From assembly GCA_015499995.1 (NCBI GenBank), contig JADNRV010000088.1, positions 124,001-188,000 on the forward strand: a DNA stretch of 64,000 nucleotides. Reading direction: 5' to 3'. Under the pieces are notes generated by a model. The model searched no databases and was not told the DNA's origin. It saw only the letters and a list, made by a program, of their open reading frames with translations. Both the position numbers and the translations under genes were made by a program. Shown one piece after another: positions 10,194-21,378 of the stretch. The stretch's first letter is position 1, and every line of letters begins with the position of its first letter. Source of the stretch: Flammula alnicola (lineage: Eukaryota > Basidiomycota > Agaricomycetes > Agaricales > Strophariaceae).

Positions 10194-11121
10194 ATGGACT
10201 CGAACGTGCACATTGCCAAAAGCACCTTCGACCGGATGCTCAAGGAATCCTACCGAGACGGGTCAGAAGCCGGTTTCGAACGGGGATTTGCAGATGCCAT
10301 CGAGAAACTGAAGGCCAAATACGACGAAGAGACCCAACAAGCACTTGTGGATATCTCGGAACGTGCACAGGAGTCCCGCGATGATGAGTATGTCCACGCT
10401 TTCGAGGTTGGTCGTACATCTGGAATTGAAGACGAACGCAAATACCAGGACTCCGCTCGCAAACACCAGGTCGATGTCAGCGTGCAAGTTGACTTACCTT
10501 CCGACGATGACATTTTTTTTCACCCCGTCTGCCGTTGACGTTCCACTACCCCTCCTTGAGTCATTTGAGAAGCCGTCAATCACTACTTCTGAAATCGGCT
10601 TGCAGACTAGCCCATCCGTATCCTCAATCCCTCTACCAACACCAACCCCTTCTCTTTTACTATCTCCTGTTCCTATTTCCTCCATTTCAACTCCGATAAA
10701 ACACGCGGTATCCATTCCGACATCTATACCACAACCTTCTTCGGAACCTAGCTGGGCCGACGACTCTAATTCCATTCCAATTATTCAGCTCATTAAACCC
10801 CCTCGCGATCTCTCATGCCTTCGTTCGGAAAGAAAGCCATTCAGTACAATACGACACCGAAATCGACGATGCTACCGAACCGCTCGACGTGTACCAATCC
10901 CCCCTGTTCATTTTCCAGTACTGCGTACCTGCACCTCGCGTTCAATATATCCCATTACCCCACGTTATCCTCATCTGCATCCATCCACACCAGCACCTCA
11001 GCCAAAGACAGCTCCATTTCTTCCGCCAGCTCTGGATTGGGATTGTGATCCTCGACTTTCCGAGCTTAGCCGTGTTCTTCAAACCCTAGGTTGGGTTCCT
11101 CCTTCGACACCGAGACCATGA
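10194..11121 (+). pseudogene. internal gene of the LTR element, one frameshift
   Basis: The first part (ATG at 10194, stop near 10537) encodes MDSNVHIAK, then a charged helical region with YRDGSEAGFERGFADAIE. The reading then jumps at a run of eight T (10513-10520). In the next frame it continues with a long Ser/Pro/Thr-rich region and a conserved-looking end LDWDCDPRLSELSRVLQTLG before the stop at 11119-11121. With seven T the two parts would join into one protein of roughly 310 residues. It has no protease, RT or integrase signature. A Gag-like or element-specific role is inference. I recall similar 'DWD.DPRL..L...L..LGW' endings in unannotated Agaricomycete proteins. Confidence 0.55.
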
Positions 11122-11173
11122 CACAGGCCTTTCCTGATGCAACGAGGACGTTGCATTTGTGTGGGTGGGCACA

Positions 11174-11389
11174 TGTAGTAGTGAGGTCTGGCAGAGTCCT
11201 CGGCTAGATTAGATAGATAGATTAGATAGCATCGAGGCTGTGCATGTCCCTTTGTAGACACCTTCCGCATTCGTAGATGAACCATCTTTGCTTGCCTCTT
11301 GCCACTGCGTGCGACGCGACACCGCACTGCCTGCTCGACGCGTATCCGAGCCTCTGCTATCCCGAGTCCGGTCAGATTGGACTGCTCCA
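11174..11389 (+). repeat. 3' LTR, 216 bp
   Basis: Identical to the 5' LTR over all 216 bases, TG..CA ends, followed by ACGT of the target duplication. Confidence 0.85.
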
Positions 11390-11661
11390 ACGTATTGACA
11401 ATTCGAGCATAGTAAAAGGCAAGAGAACGCAAGTCGGAAATTGCCTTTGAAAGTCCGCCACTACTTAGTCCCGGAGTCCGGCTAGGCCCGCCTAAATTCA
11501 ATTCTCCGCTTTCGGCAATAAGTTCCATACTTGGTCTGGTACTTACACTATTCGGGCGCGAATTCAAAAATGGCTGTAGAACCCACTAAGAGACATCTTA
11601 TTGAGAAAAATTGTAATACGTAGATCATCCGGGAAATATTGCTTGATCAAAGGCATTGATT

Positions 11662-12158
11662 TCACATATGTAAATATCCTGCATACTTAATATAAGTTCT
11701 TATCCGATCTTCCTTCCCAAGAATACATGTCGTGATGTCTTTAATTCTGACCGTGGGAAAGATTTGAGTGTAGCCCGAGCCGTTTATGCACTGAAAAAAT
11801 AAGTTCAAGTTAATGTTCAGGGCCTCACGCAACGCTCCAATCGCGTTAGGGTACAGTCCCCTAATAGTTTGATTGACGAAGTTCGCGTATAGTAGACATT
11901 GCGACCCGAGGTGGGGGCCAAGACATAGTTGTTAATGCCGCCGACATTTTGACCAGGTTGAATGGGATGAGCGGCGGCCCCGAATTTATTACCGTCGCTG
12001 CTCATGGATTGGTTGGTGCGGTTGAAGTCGGGCAGCATGCTGCTGTTCTGGAAGAAATCACGTGTGACGTTGAGATGGAGCTGGCCATCCGCCTGACGGC
12101 CGTCGACAAAAAAGTCTACGGGGCGGTTTTGCCACAGTTCAGTTCTGTGGCTGCGTAA
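11662..12158 (-). CDS. unidentified two-exon gene or remnant
   Basis: A minus-strand frame is open from about 12158 (VDFFVDGRQADGQLHLNVT, then FNRTNQSMSSDGN and a GGINNYVLAPTSGRN stretch). A GT..TTTTTTCAG intron can be placed after either GRN or ERC, and leads in frame into CINGSGYTQIFPTVRIKD ending at TGA 11662-11664. No ATG is found at the upstream end, so either an earlier exon exists or this is a fragment. No family recognised. The Asn/Ser/Thr-rich composition would suit a secreted or loop-rich protein, but no signal peptide is visible. Confidence 0.35.
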
Positions 12159-13359
12159 ATTTTGAAGTTAAATGCTGAAGTCGTCTGGGCAATATTTATT
12201 ATCCTCCGTGAAAGCCGTTCTCGAATCTCGATGTCGACATATAAGAGTATGGATCGGTGGCGTAAGTCCATGAAGACCCCTTTATAGTTTGCCTGTATAA
12301 GTTAAATTCCAACTGGAAGGCCATCTTCTCACGACTGTTTCCATTTCTATATCTCTATATCTGAGATGCAGCCATGCATAGGCAGGCTTTTCGAGTATAC
12401 GATAGTATTCGATCCCGATACCTTAAGCATTTTGCCATCGTATTCGAAACTGTCGGCCTGTTCGGCTTCCTACCATATGCGTCAGTGAAGTTCGGCGAAT
12501 TCCGGTGCCTTACAAAGTACAGTGTCGCAAGTAATGAGCTCTCTTGGCCACGGAGGGACCAAAAAATGTAGTATGCTTCATTCCTTTACCCAATATATAC
12601 GCTGCCCAACCCTCCTTTCCGGAGACTTTGTTTAATACCAGGCGTCCGGTACCAAGTAATCAGGAAATTTTTGAGTACGCCGAACCCACCAAAACCTCTA
12701 TTTACTGACGCGTACATTATACTTCTGATGCTCAACATCGCCAATGGATCCATCATGTATATTACCTCAAACTCTCAAGCAGAATCCCTTTTCTCAGTGG
12801 CGGATTGGAGGTACCCTTGACTTATTCCATGCCACGGCCACGTTTATGTGAATAAAAAGCCACGAAGCACTCACTACATCGGGAAGGGGTACTATTGGCT
12901 CGCCTTGGGGCATCGTGTGTGAGAAAACTGGTATTTGGGGCAGGTTTTTACCATTTTGAAGTGGCAGGGTGGACGCAACCATTTGGGGGTCTTTTCAATT
13001 TGACCTTCCTCAAAATAAGGTTTCTGAAACAAACAGCCACAGCCCTCACGGCGCAGGTTTTTTGCTCGTTTCTTTACCACCCTAAAAAGTCCTTTCCTCT
13101 CCCCGTTCGAAGGAAAATTGTCCCTCTCGTTTGCTATCAGGCGGTAAGTTCATATTCTGTGGTCCGTTCTATCATTAAGCGACTTACTGGTGTTCTTGTT
13201 TAGAAATAAAATAGGACACGTCAACAACATTCTATTCGTCTTTGTTCACCTTTTCCCCCTACTTTTCTTCTCCCAATTCTCAAAGAACAACGACAACGTC
13301 GACACCCAGCAATCTGATACGTCACCCGTCGCCAAATTCACCCAAACCCGCCATACACG
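12159..13359. other. intergenic, no gene seen
   Basis: Short frames only. Bases 13200-13359 are C/T- and A-rich and precede the F-box ATG, so they should hold its promoter and 5' leader. A weak minus-strand frame at 12892-13080 is not convincing. Confidence 0.4.
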
Positions 13360-14856
13360 ATGAGCGTTTCCATCCAGAGTTTCCCAGATGCTGTTGTACG
13401 CCGCATCCTCGAATTTTCTGTGTCCGAGCCGGTGATACTACCCCCGCCACCCACCGAACCGAGACGTGTCCTTGGTCACACTTGCGCGAAGTGGCGAAAT
13501 ATCCTCATGTCCACATCATCCTTCTGGGATCACATCGCTTTTTTGTACGGTCCCTTCAGCAACACTTCACAACTCCTCCAGATGTCGGAGGCATGCCTGC
13601 GACGAAGTGGAAATAATCTGCTGTACCTCGATTTTGTACACAATCCAATCGCTCTGTTTGGAGGCGACGCAAGGCCGACCCGACACGAGGACATGGTGTT
13701 TGGGCGCGGCAGAATCAGCATTATGAAGTCCATCATCCTTCCGAACATCACCCGTATTAGAGCTCTCAGGTGCCTCATTTGCACTGAAGAAGATATGGAC
13801 GCGTTTCTAAACCTTGCAGGAAGGACTTTCAATTCACTCGAATTTTTGGACGTCGCGTTTATCGCCAAATTCTCAACTCGCCTTTCTTCGTTCCTCCCGA
13901 ATCAGACACCGATTCAGTCGTCGCCCCGAATTCGCCAATTCCATCTACGCTTTCTTGACAATATTCACATCCACTGGCACCCCATCGACTGCAGCATACC
14001 GTGGAATCAGTTGTTGACCCTCAATCTAGGCGGGATCATCATACCGCCAAACGTGTTCACATGGATAATGCGTCGTACAGCCCACTCCCTCATTGAAGGG
14101 GTTTTCCACATAATATTCGAACGCAAGCCTCATGCTCTCCTCTTACCCAGGCTGGGCGGTACAGTTTATATGCCATGTCTTCAAGCCCTCCAACTCAACC
14201 TCCATGATGCGAGCCTCGACCAACGGCTGTTCAGCCTTCTTCGCTTCCCAGTTCTTCGCCATTTGATCATCAACTTCAGTGACGAATACCGAGAACACTT
14301 CGACATCATGGATGTGTGTCTGAACACACTGGCTTATTCCACACAAACGTTGCAGACGTTAAAAATCGCTGAACTTGGTCCACCCTTTCCTTCGCCATTC
14401 CCGCCTTTCAAGCTGAAGTATGACGTCCGGCAAAAGCGTGCCAGGTCATGCCATCCTTTGGAGACATACTTTCTGGCTCTCCGAAACCTACGCATTTTGC
14501 ACTTGCCGTGCGGTATGTACCTCCACGCAACGACGATCGAAAAGATAGCGACGGGCGAGATCCTTCCTCTTTTACAGGAGCTCAATGCGGGCTCTGTCGA
14601 CAGAAAAGACACACTTTCCATGATTCAACGACGAAATGACATGGCACGGTATCACTTGCTTGTACCCGGAACCTCGTCTGGGAAACCTGGGCTCGTAGGC
14701 CCATGTGCCTTCCTCCGTTATGCTTGCATTGGCTTGCCAGTGGGTGACGCGGGTGAGGAACGGAGCTGCGTCGAGAAAGTGAATTCGGTTCTTCAGCCAG
14801 ATATTTGTAGGATTGATATTTATCTTTTGGAGTCTTCCAAGTTTTACGTCGCCTGA
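13360..14856 (+). CDS. F-box-like protein, single exon
   Basis: A 498-residue intronless frame with a true ATG. Residues 5-55 or so fit a degenerate F-box (FPDAVVRRILEF, then HTCAKWRNILMSTSSFWDHI), the segment that binds Skp1 in SCF ubiquitin ligases. The rest has the spaced Leu pattern of a leucine-rich solenoid (LRHLIINFSD, LQTLKIAEL, LRILHLPCGM), which in this family selects substrates. The stop TGA is followed by AT-rich 3' DNA. Fungal F-box genes of this type occur in large fast-evolving families; the substrate cannot be told. The F-box call rests on pattern, so a non-SCF role remains possible. Confidence 0.75.
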   Translation: MSVSIQSFPDAVVRRILEFSVSEPVILPPPPTEPRRVLGHTCAKWRNILMSTSSFWDHIAFLYGPFSNTSQLLQMSEACLRRSGNNLLYLDFVHNPIALFGGDARPTRHEDMVFGRGRISIMKSIILPNITRIRALRCLICTEEDMDAFLNLAGRTFNSLEFLDVAFIAKFSTRLSSFLPNQTPIQSSPRIRQFHLRFLDNIHIHWHPIDCSIPWNQLLTLNLGGIIIPPNVFTWIMRRTAHSLIEGVFHIIFERKPHALLLPRLGGTVYMPCLQALQLNLHDASLDQRLFSLLRFPVLRHLIINFSDEYREHFDIMDVCLNTLAYSTQTLQTLKIAELGPPFPSPFPPFKLKYDVRQKRARSCHPLETYFLALRNLRILHLPCGMYLHATTIEKIATGEILPLLQELNAGSVDRKDTLSMIQRRNDMARYHLLVPGTSSGKPGLVGPCAFLRYACIGLPVGDAGEERSCVEKVNSVLQPDICRIDIYLLESSKFYVA

Positions 14857-15073
14857 CAAATGCTGCGCTCCTGACAAGGTCTTTGTTTAAAGTCATGTAC
14901 TGTATTGAATGTGATCATGTCTTAACAGAAAGAAAGAGTAGCAGCGATGAGTAGACTAGAATTCTGGTGCGAATATGTCAAAGAATGGCCACAAGGCTAA
15001 GGAGCTAGTAATTTACATTATCTCGAGTAACTGGATGAATTGGTACATACAACTCATACGTGTCAATCGAGAG

Positions 15074-17235
15074 TCATCCAAAATGATGTATATCGATTTG
15101 TTCAATGTTGCCAGTAGCGTAAGTCTACGAATCAAAGGCAAGAAGTAAGAGTTATTATTAACGAATATCACGGTCCAGGACGAACGAAAACTCACATGTA
15201 TGCCTATAACTCGCTCCTCGTCCAGCAGGACACCATCAAACTTGTACTTTCCTATAGATGCACAAGCCACGTACGGCAATGCGCTCAACACAGGTACCGC
15301 AAACGATTCTGAGGAACCAACCTGCCCAGGTTCAGTGGCACACCATAACTCTGAGGGTGGCACGTTGTCGAAAGGGTCGTCGGAGGATAGAGCTTCCTGC
15401 TCGTCTGCGACGGAGGATACTTCAGATTCAGCGTCTACCCATTCGTCAGATTCGTTTTCTGATTCGGCGTCGATGACCTGCGCGGTTGAGAGAGCCCGAG
15501 TCGACAAGGAAGATGCGTTGGCGTCGTCAGGTGTGATGAATGCCTCCTCTTCCTGCTCCTCTGTCTCCATATGTTCGTCCACGAAAACATTCGAAAGCTG
15601 CTCGAAATCGCCTATGTCTTCTCGCCCTCCGTTCTCAGCGTCATGGAACCTTTCTTTCGCACCGTCCTCGGGTACCATACTAGAAGGCTGAGTTTTCAAC
15701 CACTTCGCCATCATTTTGACGTTTTCTGGGTTGAAATCGAGTACGAAGTAACGGTCGCCATCCTCGCGTGGGGTGTTTGGCATCCGGACGCAGCGCTGAC
15801 CTGCAGTGGTGGTAATCCAATGGGTAGCAATGGAGTCAGAATTGAACCAGCGGGTGATGGGAGGGCCCCACGGCGCCCATCGAGCTGCTTGGATCAATTC
15901 AGGAAAGCCTTCCACGTTTTCGCTTGAGCCTGACGTGTAGTGGCCATTGCAGGTCCTTCTCCGCCGATATGAGTTTGACCCATCACTTCTGATGACGACG
16001 ACGGGTGCAGAGGGCTGTCGAGAGTCTCCGTAGGTGTTCCGTTATCGCAAAACTTGGAAACGACGTCCAGTAGTGCCCTCCGATGCACCACGAACGTGAA
16101 CCGACGCCGAAATTGGAAGTTTGTATGGAGGCCTCCGCCAGCCAACATGACCAATTGTAAAACGTGAATCCGCAGCTCGAAAAGGCAGATTGCGTCTTCA
16201 AGCTTCAGTCTTCATCAGGAACCCTTTTTGTGGAAAGAGATCGTCTGGATTCCCGGCATCAGCTCCTGCATGCTGGCGAGATTTCGTCCGTTGCTTCATC
16301 GCTGGATAAGACTCTGGACTGATGGGGTTGGGTTCTGCGCGACAGGATATTCCACCTAAGATGCGCCCATCCGCGAGTACGGGCAGTCGTAGTATAAGGA
16401 TCTGTTCAAGAGAGTCGAGAGTGGGTTTTTTGGAGATGCGGAAAATATCGAGAGAGTTGTTTGTGCCCGTGTTCGGCAGCAAGATGAGTTCTTCGTTGAG
16501 GAATATGAGACCTGAGTAGCTTCGATATGGAGCGTGAAAGGTCTACAACGGTTAATGATCTCAGTTCCAACAGCAAGTTTGTCCCAAGGTGGTTCATGAC
16601 ATATTGGGTTCTTTTGCGCCTGCGGATGGGGTTTCTTTGTTGAGAGTTCGAGAAGGTCGATCTCTATGTCGAACGTCTCGGTAAGCCTGCGTGTCCCTGA
16701 CGAGCAGTACAAAAACCTTTAGTATGACTTCGAGAGGTCAAGAGCGATGAAACCTCACCTCATGACGAGGGCCATTAAGTCGTTTTCGTATACGCAAAGA
16801 CCGATGTCTACGATCATCTTTCCCGCGCTGACATCCTTCCACGTCGCGTCTTCCCCTTCCCTGCCTGGAAGCTTCAGGTAACGGAGGCCAGTACGCCCCA
16901 TGTCGCTCAGCAAATACACCCCACCGTCAAGTCATAGACTCCGAGTCCAGACTGATTTCGTGTCACCAATGCGGTATACCGACGTCGTGAAATCCGTTCG
17001 CAAGAACGCCCATGCTTCCTCGGTGGAGTGAAGTGACCTGAGCTGTTCTGACGTAGGAGTAGGGATTATCTTCGGCCTTGGCCATGGTTAGAGCGAGATT
17101 GTATTGTAAAACCACAGATTCTCCAATGATGGTGCTGAGGTATTTGTTCGTGAGCTGGCACGCAAGGAGATCAGATGGAGGAAGTTCGTAGAGGATATGT
17201 ACGATGAGCTCTGGGGGTAGGTTGAGCAGCTGCAT
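15074..17235 (-). CDS. F-box protein, multi-exon
   Basis: Starts at ATG 17233-17235 with a clear F-box: MQLLNLPPELIVHILYELP, then LLACQLTNKYLSTII. Further exons on the minus strand include a beta-rich segment (LTETFDIEIDLLEL, then ILLPNTGTNNSLDIF and ISCRAEPNPI) and AGGGLHTNFQFRRRFTFVVH. They end with an acidic, Glu/Ser-rich stretch (about 15330-15600), then LPYVACASIGKYKFDGVLLD and the last exon 15074-15124 (TYATGNIEQIDIHHFG, TGA). The intron 15125-15205 is well defined (GTGAGT..TTCGTAG); the inner exon borders between 15900 and 16930 are approximate. This is a common Agaricomycete F-box architecture with a beta-propeller-like body, probably an SCF substrate receptor. Confidence 0.7.
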
Positions 17236-17549
17236 TTTTCATCGTCGTCCAGGTATGTGTTCGAATTGTCTTTGAGATTTCTTTGTTCTGGAGTAGGGCT
17301 GTGGAAACTCAACTCACCCGAACAGTTTCCTAATTTGGCTAATCTTATCTTATCTCACCACGACGGCCGTCAAGGTATTTCGTGTTTTTGTATCTTTTAT
17401 GTTTGACAGTCGCCTTATCTTGAAGCACGGATAAAGCTGAGAGCAGTTGGTTTATATTACATGATATATATGATACATACAAAATAAAGCTGATATTCGC
17501 CGTTCAGAGAGAATATCTCCGTGTGCAGTCCAACCCTGCCTAACTCTCC
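17236..17549. other. intergenic between two minus-strand genes
   Basis: About 310 bases, AT-rich around 17440-17490 (ATATATATGATAC). It should hold the F-box promoter; no other feature seen. Confidence 0.4.
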
Positions 17550-18396
17550 TCATCCCGACATCTGTATCCTGGCGACGGCGTTCGCAGCCTCCCTAATCAG
17601 ACCCCCAGGACCATTCGCACAAACGGCGAGGCCTCCTCCATCCTCCACAGATGGCAATTTCGAGCGGACGTTTACGTTCGATTTTTTTGATTCATCAGAG
17701 GAGGTTGGACGGGTTGTCGGCAGCTCGCCTTTCGAAACTGGTTTGCGAGGATCAGTTAAATCGCGCAACACGCAGTATACAGATGGTCGGATGATAGTGA
17801 CGTCGCAGTTAGGTATCGGGAGTACGGCTTCTGGGTTGCACAAGCAAGTAACACAGATGGAGATGTGAAGATCCAAAGGAGTAGAGGAAGTTGACGATGA
17901 CGCCGCGACATTCGCAATATCCATGAGTGTAGGCGCGAACCAATCAATGGAGCCTGATGAAAATAAATATGAATCAGTATGAATTGAGCACGGAATGAAA
18001 TGAGATGAAATCAAGCATGAACGTACCGAACGAACGAACACACCATGCAAATTCAATCCTCTTTATCCTTTCACCATTCAGTCTACCTTTTATAACGCAT
18101 CGTCCAACAATGTCATCGAGAACTTCGGAGTCCCAGTGTGAAGGTGATGCGGACCAAGTTACGACCAAGTTGCGACCGTCCAACGTCAAATCGATCACTT
18201 CAGCAGGAGAAGAAGTTGCGACAGAAGTCCGAGGTGAACTTGTTCGAGCAAGAAGAGGTTGGTTAACCTGTGGAAACAATGGAGGTGGGAGATGGCCACG
18301 AGTGAGGAAGACCAACAGATCGATAAAATGTTGGGAATTACCCTTGTTCGGTTGTGCGGCCCGGTGCTTGGTTGTGCTTGGCTGCGACTTCAACAT
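17550..18396 (-). pseudogene. ferric reductase C-terminal (NADPH-binding) fragment
   Basis: Exons 18396 to about 18030 and about 17955 to 17550 read as the end of a fungal ferric/cupric reductase (FRE family), where the NAD-binding domain passes electrons from NADPH. Blocks are GRLNGERIKRIEFAWCVRS, then across an intron SIDWFAPTLMDIANVA, LHISICVTCLCNPEA, CDVTIIRPSVY, and a C-terminal GGGLAVCANGPGGLIREA..AVARI before the stop. The haem-binding transmembrane region and the FAD domain of the family are absent upstream, where only a Pro/Ser-rich frame with no start is found. A truncated remnant is the simplest reading. Confidence 0.65.
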
Positions 18397-18604
18397 ATCA
18401 GAGTCGTTCCGTCGTTTATCAATTTAGCTGTTCGTATTTCACGACGGCCGAGTTAGATATTCTTCACCTGTTACAGCGGTCCGTTTATCATCCACGTGCA
18501 GTACCCCAGAAATCACTGACATGTCTAGAGTTAACTGCATTCCTTTCTTTGGTCGAATCAGGTCGAATCTATGATCTTGAACCTATAGAACTCCGCGGAC
18601 CGCC

Positions 18605-21271
18605 ATGCTTTCCAACTCTCGCAACATCCTGATTACGGGCGGAACATTTGTCGAGAATCATCATCATATTAGTCAATACTCTCACATGATGGGGCTTGAT
18701 CCTCGTGAAAAAGGTGCGTGATTCAAGTGCTCGTAAACGATGCTCACATCGAAAGGTCGATATTAGCTTGGGAAAAATTGCTTCAGAACATTACCCCCGG
18801 CGCTTTCCACAATTCTGCTGAGCGATACGATCCCCCTAAGTGTCACCCTGGTACCCGCAAGGTCATTCTGAACAAACTCATGAATTGGCTCAAGGATCCC
18901 GGGAATCGTCGTCTTTTCATCTGGCTATATGGCCCAGCCGGATCTGGGAAATCTGCCATAGCACAGACGATCGCAGAGATGTGCTATCAAGCCGGTATCC
19001 TTGCTGCCAGCTTCTTCTTCTCGCGCGCAGCGCCCGGAAGAAATGATGATAAATTTCTCATCTCGACGCTCTCCTACCAACTTTGCATCCTCATTCCAGA
19101 GCTGCGCACTTACGTTGGGGAAGCGATAGATAGAGACCCTTCCATTTATACTCGATCCCTCGCTACCCAGATGCAGGAGCTCATAGTCAATCCCCTTAAC
19201 CGTGCTACCCAGAAGAAGGATGTTATGGCCCGGCTGCGGTCGCGGCCAATGGTTATTATCATCGATGGATTGGATGAATGCGGTCATGGTCCGTCTCAGC
19301 GGCACATCCTCAACACGCTCTCATCTTCGATACACCAGTTATCTATTCCTTTGCCCTTCATAATTTCAAGCCGCCCCGAATTCGATATTCGACAAGCCTT
19401 TAATTCCCAAACCCTGCGCTCCATGATGGTAGGATTAGCACTCGACGACACCTACCGTCCAGGTGACGACATACGAGTCTTTCTTCTCTCAAAGTTCAGT
19501 GAGATCAGAACCGACCACCCTTTGAGGATGTACCTACCTCTCGATTGGCCACGCGAACCGGATCTTAGGTATCTTGTCGAGAAGTCCTCTGGACAGTTTA
19601 TCTATGCATCTACCGTTGCAAAATTCGTCGAATCTCACCGGCATCGACCCGAGGAAAGGTTACGGGTTGTTCTCGGCCTGTCACACCCAAATGACGACAG
19701 ACCCTTTGCTGTCTTGGATACTCTTTATCGTCAAATTCTGTTATCCGCTGACAACGTCGAAAAAGTGCTCGAGGTACTAACATTCATCCTCCTCGACTTC
19801 GCGCTTCCGACTCGAAGGCAGATTAGTTCCTGGAACATGAATAGTCCAAGAATCAGTCCAGCAGGTATCGAAGATAACCTTGGCTACCGCCGTGGGGATA
19901 TGAGTATCATTTTATGCGACCTGCATGCTATCCTCAAGTTCCCGGTACATGAACGTGATGCATTATCGTTATACCATGCATCCCTCGGAGACTTCCTCCT
20001 GGATCGTTCACGATCTAACAATCTCTTTATCGATGCAGAGACAGGTCATGCGTATCTCGCAAGGAAGTGTATGCAACATATTTCCAGGAGCCCGGGTGGT
20101 ACGTCGAGTCTTTTTTCTAACCAAATGCATGAGCAGTAAAGTTGATTCACCTTTAAAAGTATCGTCGCAATGTACGTGACATTTATTTAAAGGCGAAGAC
20201 CCGGCCAGTGATTTGAATTGCTGTGTTAGACGACGTTCAGTACATTGTGGGGCACTGTATAAGGTCGCGCCTTACTCAGGAGCTTTTGAACGACTTGTAT
20301 GGCTTCAATTTTGAGCAATGTCTTACAAATGAGGTCGAAATGTATGAGTGGGATGTCGTTCTTCGATATTTCCAGACGTTCCTGGACTGGCTCGTGGGCG
20401 AGGTGGGTGGTCTTGTAATAAAATCGGATGAAGTATTGACTTCCTTCGTGTTATAGCATGATTTAGATCCCAGAAATGAGCTGTATCAGCATTGTTTCGA
20501 CCGTTATAATGGTTGGCTGCGATCCCAATTTTCAAGATATCCGCCAAGTTTTCGGGGACCTCTGTCTGCGGCCCTGACATTCACTGGATTCTTTAATACA
20601 CATGAAGACAAGTTATTTGACATATTGACCTTCAACATGACGCCCGACCAAATTTATACCGTAGAATGGGCCGATCAGCAGCTCTTTCGCTTTCGAAACT
20701 CGAGCAGATTGGGCAAACCAGGGCAATTTTCCAGAACACGCGACTTGAGTCTAATCAACGACTTCCTTTTAGACGCACGGCGAGCAGGAGCTGACTGCGT
20801 TGACGGGAACAAGTACGCGGTGCTGGCGCATAGGATGGCCCGGTTCTTGTTTGGTGTTCCAACGTACGTGTCCATTTCTTGCTGTGGAATTAGAGATATT
20901 AAGTTACACATATCGTTACTTGTGCTGCAGTTCAGACACCGATTCAGTTTCACCGTCGGAGAAATCCCTTCACTCAGAACAAGTGGCCTTGCAATTTCTT
21001 CCATTAATCCTGCCAAAGGCTTCAAAGGTGCCCCATACCGCAGAGTATTTACGAGATCATGCGCTCCAATTCCGCAGTACCGATCAATTCCAGGTATTGC
21101 GTGAAAGTGCAGCTCTTGCGTCTCTGGAGTACATCCAGGTGCGAACATTATACTCAAAGTTTAGATCCTAATCTTTACTGAAAACTGTGTAAACAGCGAT
21201 GTGGCATCCCACTTCGAGGCCATGGGCACATTCCGTATCATGATACAGTGTGCGTTTTATGTAGGTCGTAG
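18605..21271 (+). CDS. NACHT-domain NTPase, apparently complete
   Basis: Five or six exons. Exon 1 (18605-18713) gives MLSNSRNILITGGTF, the standard N-terminal signature of this family; intron 18714-18766; exon 18767-20098 holds GAFHNSAERYDPPKCHPG, Walker A GPAGSGKSAI, Walker B VIIIDGLDECGHG and a SSRPEFD sensor. Exons 20230-20402, 20457-20863 and 20931 onward carry a helical C-terminal region (ELYQHCFDRYNGWL; TFTGFFNTHEDKLFDILTF) without TPR, ankyrin or WD repeats. The last exon either stops at 21171 or, if GTGCGA..ACAG is spliced, at 21271. Phases agree at every junction. The short N-terminus has no effector domain I recognise. Known members act as NTP-driven switches in recognition systems. 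Confidence 0.85.
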
Positions 21272-21378
21272 AATCCAAAGCAACAATGTATTATGTCATG
21301 TATTTCAGAGAAACGGGCATAGTATACATATTGCCCATGAATGTCTTCGAAGAATAGAGGATTAGCATGTGTCCAAAG

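Larger units (their letters stand above)
9648..11389 (+). mobile_element. short non-autonomous LTR retroelement (TRIM/LARD-like)
   Basis: 1,742 bp bounded by two 216-bp direct repeats that are identical base for base and start TG and end CA. The 4-bp sequence ACGT lies directly before (9644-9647) and after (11390-11393), as a target duplication. Two bases inside the left LTR end lies TGGTGACAACC, a plausible primer-binding site since tRNA 3' ends pair with TGG. Before the right LTR is a G-rich GTGTGGGTGGGC stretch that may serve as polypurine tract. Inside is one open frame family with no reverse transcriptase or integrase, so movement would need enzymes from elsewhere. Identical LTRs indicate a recent insertion. 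Confidence 0.8.

Noticed and set aside
15200..15691. Ser-rich plus-strand frame of 163 codons
   Set aside because: Reverse of the Glu/Ser-rich part of the F-box gene, whose exon borders and family motifs are on the minus strand.
20675..21157. 160-codon minus frame across the NACHT C-terminus
   Set aside because: Antisense to exons that splice in phase; no motif.
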